Part shown: positions 1 to 7,102 of the stretch, piece after piece | Numbering within the stretch: the first letter of the stretch is position 1 | Layout of the letters: every line of letters begins with the position of its first letter | Assembly: GCA_049115695.1 (NCBI GenBank) | Contig: JAGDZR010000013.1 | Coordinates: forward strand, 62,001 to 126,000 | Direction: 5' to 3' | DNA: 64,000 nt | Origin: JAGDZR01 sp049115695 | GTDB taxonomy: Bacteria > Bacteroidota > Bacteroidia > Cytophagales > Cyclobacteriaceae | Translations under genes and position numbers: made by a program | Notes under the pieces: generated by a model | Database searches by the model: none | The model's input: only the letters and a program-made list of their open reading frames with translations | What the model was told of the DNA's origin: nothing

Positions 1-415
1 CGAAATGCCATGTGTTGCTATTTACACCAAGCTTCTCAGCAAAATCAGCCAGGAGTGCCACCGTGTCGTATTCAGGATCAATCGAGTGAGAAAGTATACC
101 AAATTCCGGTTCATCTTTGTATGCTTCATAAACCCGAAGCATTTCTTTTTTCATGATGGGACATATGGTTGGACACGAAGTGAAAAAGAAATCGGCCACA
201 TATATTTTATTGTCAAATGTGCTGTTGGTTACGATCGCACTGTCTTGATTGATGAATCTGAAATCCTTAATGGTATGAGGAACAGTATCCGTGACAATTT
301 CACCGTTTACTTCTTTCTCAACGTATCTGGGATATCCCATTATGGGAAGTTTTGATTTGGTTTTTACCTCGGTGCAGGCCCATGCCAGCAAAACGACAAA
401 TGGTATGTATCTCAT
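1..415 (-). CDS. SCO1/SenC family copper-delivery protein (C-terminus outside window)
   Basis: Reading the minus strand from the ATG at 415 gives an open frame to the window edge (about 138 residues seen). The N-terminus is hydrophobic and ends in a Cys at residue 14, so it may be a lipoprotein. Residues 81-85 form the CPTIC motif (CxxxC) inside the thioredoxin-fold context FFFTSCPTICP, the hallmark of SCO proteins, which bind copper and help assemble the CuA centre of cytochrome oxidase. The distal copper-binding His would lie beyond the window. The start overlaps the hemJ-like stop as ATGA, so the two are translationally coupled in a respiratory/heme context. Confidence 0.88.
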   Translation of the reverse strand, partial: MRYIPFVVLLAWACTEVKTKSKLPIMGYPRYVEKEVNGEIVTDTVPHTIKDFRFINQDSAIVTNSTFDNKIYVADFFFTSCPTICPIMKKEMLRVYEAYKDEPEFGILSHSIDPEYDTVALLADFAEKLGVNSNTWHF

Positions 416-948
416 TTCTTTTCTCTAAATCTTTTGTACATCCTGATCGCAATCATCAATAAAATGGCAACTGAAAGAATACCGATTACTCCTCCTATCC
501 AGCTTAATTGATCCTTTTTTACAATTAGAAATACCACTGCAATCAAGATGATGGTGGCCACTTCATTCCAAATTCTAAGTTGAGTGGAGGTGTATTTTTT
601 TATGCCCTTTTTGAGCTGATTGTGTATGTAGTGCAAACTAAAATGATATAGGTATAATACGCCTACAAATCCCAGCTTGATTTGAAAAGAAGGTAATGAA
701 AGCCATGCTGGTTGTACATAAAGCAGTGCTCCGGCAAGAATGGCTGTTAGAATAGCTGATGGCCAAGTAATTACCACAAGTAATAGTCGGGCCATTTTGT
801 TTAGCTGTTCACTCAGAATGCTCTTTTCAGGTTCAGGTTTGTCAAACGCTTCTGTCTGATAGATTTGAATTCGTGGAAGGTAAAAGAGGCCAGCGAACCA
901 GGTGACTACAAAAATGATATGAAGGGCTTTGAGGGATAAATAATCCAT
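412..948 (-). CDS. hemJ: HemJ-like protoporphyrinogen IX oxidase (CopD-type membrane protein)
   Basis: 178 residues, with four predicted membrane segments. The N-terminal stretch around LKALHIIFVVTWFAGLFYLP, with a conserved His, Trp and Arg, is typical of the HemJ family, which oxidises protoporphyrinogen IX to protoporphyrin IX in bacteria lacking HemG or HemY. Databases often label Bacteroidota members as CopD family, so a copper role is the alternative. The neighbouring SCO-like gene overlaps its stop codon, which suits a role in heme and cytochrome oxidase maturation. The start ATG at 948 faces the Crp/Fnr regulator across a 119-base divergent spacer. Confidence 0.75.
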   Translation of the reverse strand: MDYLSLKALHIIFVVTWFAGLFYLPRIQIYQTEAFDKPEPEKSILSEQLNKMARLLLVVITWPSAILTAILAGALLYVQPAWLSLPSFQIKLGFVGVLYLYHFSLHYIHNQLKKGIKKYTSTQLRIWNEVATIILIAVVFLIVKKDQLSWIGGVIGILSVAILLMIAIRMYKRFREKK

Positions 949-1017
949 TGAGAACGAACCTTTTTACAAAAAATCTGAAGGGTTAAGGAACTATGTTAGG
1001 GCAAAAATGTTTCTCAA

Positions 1018-1047
1018 TTGTTGAGTTAGCAAGGTTTTGTAAATTTA
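1018..1047 (+). promoter_or_regulatory. Bacteroidota-type promoter for the Crp/Fnr gene
   Basis: TTG at 1018-1020 is followed after 19 bases by TAAATTTA at 1040-1047. This fits the Bacteroidota consensus TTG-N19-TAnnTTTG with one mismatch in the last base. It lies about 20 bases upstream of the ATG at 1068. Assigned by eye only. Confidence 0.45.
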
Positions 1048-1067
1048 GATGATAATTTTAGCCACAG

Positions 1068-1748
1068 ATGAGTGACAAGTCGAGCATTTGGTTTTTTGAA
1101 AAAGTGGATCTATATGAGCTTTTGTGCCCGACAAAGGTCCCGTCCATGGAGGATAAACATACATTTCATGGTTATGGCAAGGATGAGTACATCTACTTTC
1201 CTGAACAGGCCTCTAAGAATGTTTATATGATTTCTGCTGGAAGAGTGAAAATTGGGTCCTATACAGCAGAGGGTAAAGAAATTGTCAAAGCCATTTTGAC
1301 CAGAGGCGAGATGTTTGGAGAGCTGGCATTGACGGGTGAAGATGTGAGAGAGGATTTTGCTCAGTCGATGGACAATGGTACACAGGTTTGCCCCATGACT
1401 GTCGAAGACATGCAGGGACTGATGGCTGACAATAGGACATTGAGCCTGAAGATCATGAAGATCATAGGGTTTAGACTCAGAAAAACGGAACGAAAAATTG
1501 AATCCCTAGTATTCAAAGATGCGCGAACACGCATTGTGGAATTTCTGAAGGAAATGGCTTTGGAAAAGGGTCAAAAGGTTGGTTTTGAAATGATGATTAA
1601 AAATCACCTTACCCATAAGGATATTGCCAGTCTCACAGGCACATCACGACAGACGGTCACGACGGTCATGAATGAATTACGAGAAGACAATATTATCAAT
1701 TTTGATAGGAGGAGAATCCTGATCAGAGATTTAGCCAAATTGGCCTAG
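1068..1748 (+). CDS. Crp/Fnr family transcriptional regulator
   Basis: 226 residues. An N-terminal cyclic-nucleotide-binding-type beta barrel (about 30-135; VYMISAGRVKIGSY, GEMFGELAL) is followed by a dimerisation helix (RLRKTERKIESL) and a C-terminal winged helix (about 155-220) with the recognition segment DIASLTGTSRQTVTTVMNEL. This is the standard Crp/Fnr architecture and length. No Fnr-type N-terminal Cys cluster is visible, so an iron-sulfur oxygen sensor is unlikely; the ligand is unknown. It is divergent from the hemJ/SCO pair, which it may control (inference). Confidence 0.93.
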   Translation: MSDKSSIWFFEKVDLYELLCPTKVPSMEDKHTFHGYGKDEYIYFPEQASKNVYMISAGRVKIGSYTAEGKEIVKAILTRGEMFGELALTGEDVREDFAQSMDNGTQVCPMTVEDMQGLMADNRTLSLKIMKIIGFRLRKTERKIESLVFKDARTRIVEFLKEMALEKGQKVGFEMMIKNHLTHKDIASLTGTSRQTVTTVMNELREDNIINFDRRRILIRDLAKLA

Positions 1749-1750
1749 AG

Positions 1751-2308
1751 TTAGTTCCACATACCAAACACCCAATTTCCTTTAGCTAAGGGGTCATCCG
1801 ACACAAAGAAATCTTTCATTGCCTGCTGCAATTCTTCCTTTGAAATGGTCTCATTGCCATCGGTATCAAGTTTAGGGAAGCTTTTTGCCGTTTGGCTTGC
1901 CGTGATTCCATACACAGTGAACATGTCGATGTACTCATCCAGACAGATTTCGCCATCTCCATTCTGATCATAAATCTCGAAAAGATTATCGATCGTTAGA
2001 TTGATAAAGTCATTGAGCGTTTGCCTGTTTTGCGAAGTAATTACCTCAAGATCGAAATATGTGAGCCAGGCATTTGGTGAAATAAAATCATGATTATTAT
2101 GTGCAACCGAAGTGATCAAATTGTGAAACATGCTTCTGCACTTGTTTATGATTTCATCATACGCTGAAGTATCTACTTTCAAACAAAGCGATGAACAGAC
2201 ATTTTGACCTACTTGCTCAAAGTCCTGGATTTGTAGCATTCCATTTTTGTCCTGATCAAGGATATTGAAAAAATGAGTTAGTTTCTGAGTTTGAAGTATT
2301 GATAGCAT
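1751..2308 (-). CDS. EF-hand calcium-binding protein
   Basis: About 185 residues from the chosen ATG at 2308 (the open frame extends to 2347, but that N-terminus looks spurious). Three EF-hand loops can be read: DQDKNGMLQIQD (position 12 Asp rather than Glu), DQNGDGEICLDE (canonical) and DTDGNETISKEE (position 6 Glu instead of Gly). The size and spacing resemble calerythrin/calexcitin-like four-hand proteins, with a fourth hand degenerate. No signal peptide is visible, so it is probably cytosolic. It stops 2 bases from the convergent Crp/Fnr stop and lies downstream of the glycosyltransferase operon on the same strand. The physiological role is unknown. Confidence 0.85.
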   Translation of the reverse strand: MLSILQTQKLTHFFNILDQDKNGMLQIQDFEQVGQNVCSSLCLKVDTSAYDEIINKCRSMFHNLITSVAHNNHDFISPNAWLTYFDLEVITSQNRQTLNDFINLTIDNLFEIYDQNGDGEICLDEYIDMFTVYGITASQTAKSFPKLDTDGNETISKEELQQAMKDFFVSDDPLAKGNWVFGMWN

Positions 2309-2422
2309 ATCGATTAGATTATTTAATAATCGACGTAAAACTCTCAATCAGCCAGAAATTAATGAAACCTGGGGTACTGAGGCTGCTTTAATGTTCTTTA
2401 TCGGGAATTATTCCGGTTCTAA

Positions 2423-3055
2423 TTAATCCAGCGATTCGGAATCGTCCTCATCTTCATAGACGATTTCAATACCAACGGCTTTCATATCTTCTTTGGTATC
2501 GATATCTGTCAAGGTTGGGAGTAGTCCGATGCTGAGACCCGCATCTTCTGCTTCCTCTACCAATTCCTCATGCACCTTGTCGTGACTGTATTCCTTCCCT
2601 TCAAAAAGATTATTGTGGGCATCTTTCATCCCGACCAGGTAATAACCACCATCGTTGGCCGGACCGACAACTACATCATGTTTATTCAATGTTTCAAAAG
2701 CGATGTTGATAAGCTTAGGTGTGAGTTCTGGTATGTCTGTTCCTATCAAGACTACTTTATCGTACTCATTTTCTATGCCATCGAATATGGCATTGAGCAT
2801 GCGCTGACCAAGATCTTTTCCTTCCTGAATATGTTTCTGATACTTGGTGTCATCAAAGAAATCGTATAGTTCAACGTATTCTGAATAGTAAATAGCCCTA
2901 TCCATCTTCACTTTGTCTGTCACTTCAGCAGTAGCTGCCACCAGCTCCTTGTACACCTCCATCGCCAGATCCATTCCAATGTCCTCAGCAAGTCTTCGTT
3001 TAACTGAACCTGGAATCAGATTTTTTACAAATACAATTAGTAGATCCTTACTCAT
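2423..3055 (-). CDS. TIGR04282-type glycosyltransferase (DUF2064)
   Basis: 210 residues. The N-terminus LLIVFVKNLIPGSVKRRLA matches the TIGR04282/DUF2064 family, in which the usual motif is PGxVKTRLA; here Thr is replaced by Arg. Further motifs are VLIGTDIPELT and GPANDGGYYLVGMK, a GT-A-like nucleotide-sugar binding core. The family was named from a proposed arsenosugar role, but most members have no tested function. It overlaps the rhodanese gene by 8 bases and is the last gene of the glycosyltransferase operon. The C-terminus is very acidic (EDEDDSE). Confidence 0.87.
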   Translation of the reverse strand: MSKDLLIVFVKNLIPGSVKRRLAEDIGMDLAMEVYKELVAATAEVTDKVKMDRAIYYSEYVELYDFFDDTKYQKHIQEGKDLGQRMLNAIFDGIENEYDKVVLIGTDIPELTPKLINIAFETLNKHDVVVGPANDGGYYLVGMKDAHNNLFEGKEYSHDKVHEELVEEAEDAGLSIGLLPTLTDIDTKEDMKAVGIEIVYEDEDDSESLD

Positions 3056-3536
3056 ATACTTTTACTCCATTTTTTAGCCATTGAGACCATTTTTGATTGT
3101 AAGTATGAACGCTATCTGTTACACCGCGATCATTGTAGACCTCAAAGCCGTTATTTTTCCACTCAAAGATACCACCGTACAGATTCAATACCTTTGGAAA
3201 ACCCATTTCCAACAATTTTTCACCCACTTTTTCACTTCTATATCCAACTGAGCAATACACAATGATTTCAGCACTTTTGTCAATGTCTTTGACATCCTGC
3301 TCGTTGAATGAATCGTAATCAATCAGTTTTGCTCCTTCTATATGACTTACATTGAATTCATCAATGCTTCTAATATCAAGAATAACAACCTCTTCCCTGG
3401 ATGCAAGTTCGGCAGCTTTGAGCTGAGGAACAGTGTGATGATAAAGCTGAGCTAATTTTTCTTCAAACGTCATTTGACCGCAGGCAGGAATGAAAAATAA
3501 TACAAATAGTCCAAAAACAATCTTACGAAAATGCAT
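3048..3536 (-). CDS. Rhodanese-domain lipoprotein
   Basis: 162 residues. A signal sequence ends in IPACGQ, a lipobox-like site with Cys at residue 19. A single rhodanese domain follows, with LDIRSIDEF and the active loop YCSVGYRSE carrying the catalytic Cys. It is expected to be a periplasmic or outer-membrane-anchored sulfurtransferase or persulfide carrier. It overlaps its neighbours on both sides (8 and 14 bases), so it is a true operon member among glycosyltransferases. What it does there is unknown. Confidence 0.88.
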   Translation of the reverse strand: MHFRKIVFGLFVLFFIPACGQMTFEEKLAQLYHHTVPQLKAAELASREEVVILDIRSIDEFNVSHIEGAKLIDYDSFNEQDVKDIDKSAEIIVYCSVGYRSEKVGEKLLEMGFPKVLNLYGGIFEWKNNGFEVYNDRGVTDSVHTYNQKWSQWLKNGVKVYE

Positions 3537-4821
3537 GTCTTCTTTTCAGCTCAATAAATCCTATCAACAAAACAAAACCATATTCTGCAAATATCCACAA
3601 CATGGATAGGTGATAGCCTTCATCGGTATAGCCCAAATATGTGGTAAATGCCATCAGACTCCATACGATAGGGTAGTAATGTCCGGCAAGCAATCCCAAT
3701 GGCACCAAGGGTAGGATGTACCATGGGTGAACTGTCGTACTCATAAGCAAATAGATGGTCAGCGAATACAACAACGTTTGTGCCAATTGGTTTTTTTTAA
3801 GGTCTGATCGAATAGTAATTATGATGATGAGAATACCCGCCAGAATGGCCATTCTTGGTCCTAATGTTTGTATGATATTGTAACCTTTGAACCAAAAACC
3901 TACTTCGCGCAACAAATAGTAAATGCTGGCATTGAACTCAAAGGACTGGTAATACAAAGAAAGACTACTCGCTATTTCAGACCATGAAGCGCCAATCCAA
4001 ACCGGAGCAAGCGAACCCAATAAAATGGAGAGTGCCAGTACGCTCAAAACTATACCTGTTTTCCACCTGGAGCGCCAGGCGAATGCCGGTAGAAATATGA
4101 TTGGGAGCAGTTTGATGGATGCCGCCACCCCAATTGCCACCCCACTTAAAAGTTTGTCGTTTCTTTTAACAAACCACACAGCAAGAAGGATGAAGAAGAT
4201 AGTGAAGGCTTCAAAGTGTAGGTTGCCGGTGAATTCAAGTATGATCATAGGATTCAATAGAAACCAAAAAGACCTCTTGTGATCACCACCCAATAACTTG
4301 AAGATCAACCAAAACGAGGCAAAATCGGCGACAATGATCATACTTCTGATCACATTCACGGCCAGCAATTCATTTTGTTGACCAAGAAATGTGGCGAGCG
4401 AAAAGACGAGTTGATTTGTGGGAGGATACACGGTGTAGTAATCCGGAGAGTTAAGGTGGCCAAACAATTGCGGATTGACTCCAGCTATCGAAAGTTCTAA
4501 TGCTTCCCGAGGTAATAGTGAGAAAGGGTCATAACTAGCGTTTGAAATATGTCCATCCCATAAAAACCTATAAAAGTCATCTGAAAGGTTGGGAAGGGAG
4601 AAAAGCAATGACACTCTGGTGATTGCCCCTAAGCTGATCAGGTATCCAACTTTTGAGTGTTCCATCGAACAAAGCCATCCATAGGCGCTGAAGGCTGCAA
4701 AATAGGCAAGCATTAGCTCGATAGATTGAGTTCTTTCTACTCCATTTCCAATATGGGATATGCTTACTATGAAGATAAATCCAAGTGCGGCCAGGGTGCC
4801 TAAATTTGATTTATCCTTCAT
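3523..4821 (-). CDS. GT-C fold polytopic glycosyltransferase (GT87/DUF2029-like)
   Basis: 432 residues with roughly ten to eleven hydrophobic segments. The large first periplasmic loop contains DDFYRFLWDGHI and YTVYPPTNQLVFSLA, the acidic and Tyr-Pro-Pro features of mannosyltransferase-like GT-C enzymes that use polyprenyl-phosphate sugars. Overlaps of 11 and 14 bases with flanking genes put it inside the operon. The upstream DPM1-like protein could make its polyprenyl-phosphate donor (inference). The sugar and acceptor are not deducible. Confidence 0.8.
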   Translation of the reverse strand: MKDKSNLGTLAALGFIFIVSISHIGNGVERTQSIELMLAYFAAFSAYGWLCSMEHSKVGYLISLGAITRVSLLFSLPNLSDDFYRFLWDGHISNASYDPFSLLPREALELSIAGVNPQLFGHLNSPDYYTVYPPTNQLVFSLATFLGQQNELLAVNVIRSMIIVADFASFWLIFKLLGGDHKRSFWFLLNPMIILEFTGNLHFEAFTIFFILLAVWFVKRNDKLLSGVAIGVAASIKLLPIIFLPAFAWRSRWKTGIVLSVLALSILLGSLAPVWIGASWSEIASSLSLYYQSFEFNASIYYLLREVGFWFKGYNIIQTLGPRMAILAGILIIIITIRSDLKKNQLAQTLLYSLTIYLLMSTTVHPWYILPLVPLGLLAGHYYPIVWSLMAFTTYLGYTDEGYHLSMLWIFAEYGFVLLIGFIELKRRHAFS

Positions 4822-6271
4822 TGGGCAACTTCTTGAGGGACATTAAGAATACGCCTCCAAATCCCATTACTAGCATTAAGTGGAAAAACACCAAACCATA
4901 ATCATTGAGCAGAACGGCAGAATAAATGCCAAAAACAAAATACAAAGCCAGTAATCCTTCAAGAATAGTTAGTGGGGTGACGTGTCTGCGCACATAAGAA
5001 CTTTTGATAACGCTTTTTGAATTGGTGGTCACATTGAATTTAGGCGTTCTAATAAAGGGTGTCTTGATTCCGAGAAACCCCTCTATGATGGCAATGGAAT
5101 TGTGTAACGCCAAGCCCATAGAAAAAATCATATACAATGGAAAATGCCTAAGATAGTATCCGAGTGGTTTGTGCTTGATAGATCTTGAGGCGGTCCAGTA
5201 AAAAATGCCGATGGCAATGAATCCACCTACAAACACGCTGGCCAGGTTGAATATGATGGCCAAATCGGGGTTGTTATGCTTGATGTAGAGCATTGGGATG
5301 GAGAACAGACTTGCTGTTAACAAATACAAGAAAACGGTACTGCTACACAGATGCAGTAGTCCTCTAATCTTGTGTCGCGTGGCTAGGTTCGAATGCAAAA
5401 CCTTGGTAATCGTTTTTCTGGCAGTTTCAGCTGCGCCTTTGTTCCATCTAAACTGTTGTGACTTGATAGCCGGAATGACTATTGGCAACTCTGCCGGAGA
5501 AGTTATGTTTTCCAGGTATTTAAATTTCCAACCTTTCAATTGCGCTCTGTAGCTCAGGTCTAGATCTTCTGTCAAGGTATCGTATTCCCATCCGCCGGCA
5601 TCTTCAATGCAGGACTTTCTCCAGATACCTGCCGTGCCATTGAAGTTGATTGGGCTACCTACGTTTTGTCTTCCACTCTGCTCAACAGTGAAATGTGCAT
5701 TTAGTCCAAATGCCTGAAGCTTTGTCAGGAGGCTAAAGTCTTCATTGATATGCCCCCATCTCGTTTGGACCATTCCAGTATGCTCATCCTGAAAGAAGGG
5801 AATAGTCTGCTTCAAAAAATCAGGATTGGGGGTAAAGTCAGCATCAAAAATTGCGATGAACTCGCTATTGGAGATTTTCAGCCCGTGCTGGAGTGCTCCG
5901 GCCTTGTATCCCGTTCGATCCTTTCGTTTAATGTGGTTGATTTCCATTTTTGTGGAAAGGTTGGAGAGGATATACTGAATGATATCTGACGTTTCATCAG
6001 TTGAATCATCAAGGATCTGGATATCGAGTTTATCACTGGGGTAATCAAATGCAACAATGGATTGAATCAGTCGATCGACTACATGCTTTTCGTTGTAGAT
6101 GGGTAGTTGAATGGTGACGGTTGGCCAATCGCCGATCATCGATGGCTTGCTTTGTCTTGACTTATTGCGATTGTAATGATAGCTGAGATTTAGCTGCCCA
6201 AAACTGAAAAGGGTGATGAGACTCAATGCCCCTATGTACACTATGATGATGACCCAATCTAGCACTACCAA
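4811..6271 (-). CDS. Cellulose-synthase-like membrane glycosyltransferase, family 2
   Basis: 486 residues. There is one N-terminal membrane helix, a cytosolic GT2 domain (about 45-300) and at least four C-terminal helices. The processive GT2 signature is complete: IYNEKHVVDRLI, DDSTDET, FDADF, TEDLDLSYRAQ and QQFRWNKGA (QxxRW). These D, DxD, TED and QxxRW elements define CESA/CslA-like beta-glycan synthases. The start is non-ATG (TTG at 6271 or GTG at 6265), overlapping the upstream gene's stop. The product may be a beta-linked glycan or a glycolipid sugar. Confidence 0.87.
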   Translation of the reverse strand: MVVLDWVIIIVYIGALSLITLFSFGQLNLSYHYNRNKSRQSKPSMIGDWPTVTIQLPIYNEKHVVDRLIQSIVAFDYPSDKLDIQILDDSTDETSDIIQYILSNLSTKMEINHIKRKDRTGYKAGALQHGLKISNSEFIAIFDADFTPNPDFLKQTIPFFQDEHTGMVQTRWGHINEDFSLLTKLQAFGLNAHFTVEQSGRQNVGSPINFNGTAGIWRKSCIEDAGGWEYDTLTEDLDLSYRAQLKGWKFKYLENITSPAELPIVIPAIKSQQFRWNKGAAETARKTITKVLHSNLATRHKIRGLLHLCSSTVFLYLLTASLFSIPMLYIKHNNPDLAIIFNLASVFVGGFIAIGIFYWTASRSIKHKPLGYYLRHFPLYMIFSMGLALHNSIAIIEGFLGIKTPFIRTPKFNVTTNSKSVIKSSYVRRHVTPLTILEGLLALYFVFGIYSAVLLNDYGLVFFHLMLVMGFGGVFLMSLKKLPNEG

Positions 6272-6984
6272 TATTTGAATATGGTAAAGATAATCTTGTA
6301 ACCAGCCATTATGGTACCTTTTAGCGTTCCGGACACTTTAGAAACACCAATTCGCCTTCGATAGTTTACCGCAATATCCAGCACCCGGAGATTTTGCTTT
6401 GCTGCTTTTAATTGCATTTCTACTGTCCAACCATAATTGGTATCTGACATACCAAGTCCAACAAGGCTACTGTATCTTATGGCTCTAAATGGCCCGAGAT
6501 CAGTATACTTTACGCCATAAAGTCTTTTGATTAGAAATGTCGCCAGCCAATTTCCAAAAATCTGTTGAGGAGTCATTGAACCTTTTTCTTTTATACCTAG
6601 AGATCGACTACCAATCACCATGTCAACATCACCTGAATTGATAGGTCCGGTCAGTTTGGGCATTTCATTCGGATAATCACTATGATCTCCATCGATGAAT
6701 ACAACAATGTCTGGCAAATTAGGTGAGGAGGCAATGTGTTGCATTCCCTTGAGACATGCTTGCCCATAACCTTTCCTGGGTTCCTTGAGGGCAGTAGCTC
6801 CAGCTTGCTGAGCAATTCGGAAGGTGTCATCAGTCGATCCATTGTCAATCACAATGATTTCTGATACCAGGTCTTTTGGTATTTCGTCAATGACCAATCC
6901 AACGGCGTTTTGCTCATTGAAGGCCGGAATAATTACACGTATGTCTGGTTTGCTCAAAAGATTAGGGAAGGTTAAAGGGCGCAA
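6265..6984 (-). CDS. DPM1/Ppm-like family 2 glycosyltransferase
   Basis: 239 residues. GT2 fold: VIIPAFNEQNAVGLVIDEIP, IIVIDNGSTDDT, FIDGDHSDYP (DxD) and a C-terminal GWTVEMQLKAA segment. The family transfers sugar from a nucleotide donor to a polyprenyl phosphate. No ATG is available: the candidates are TTG at 6984 and TTG at 6957, the latter placing the first strand right at the N-terminus. It is the first gene of the five-gene operon running down to 2423. A possible -7 element (TATATTTG, minus strand, 7086-7093) lies about 100 bases upstream, without a clear -33. Confidence 0.85.
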   Translation of the reverse strand: MRPLTFPNLLSKPDIRVIIPAFNEQNAVGLVIDEIPKDLVSEIIVIDNGSTDDTFRIAQQAGATALKEPRKGYGQACLKGMQHIASSPNLPDIVVFIDGDHSDYPNEMPKLTGPINSGDVDMVIGSRSLGIKEKGSMTPQQIFGNWLATFLIKRLYGVKYTDLGPFRAIRYSSLVGLGMSDTNYGWTVEMQLKAAKQNLRVLDIAVNYRRRIGVSKVSGTLKGTIMAGYKIIFTIFKYW

Positions 6985-7102
6985 ATCTAGGGTGCTTGCA
7001 TCAAATCACAAGTCATGAAGATGACAGTGGATTGAAACAGGTAATGGGTTGCATTTTCAGTAGATAGGTGGAATTATGGCAGATTCAAATATATTGTATG
7101 GG

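Noticed and set aside
5..355. Plus-strand open frame of 116 codons
   Set aside because: Antisense to the SCO1-like gene, which has the diagnostic CxxxC motif.
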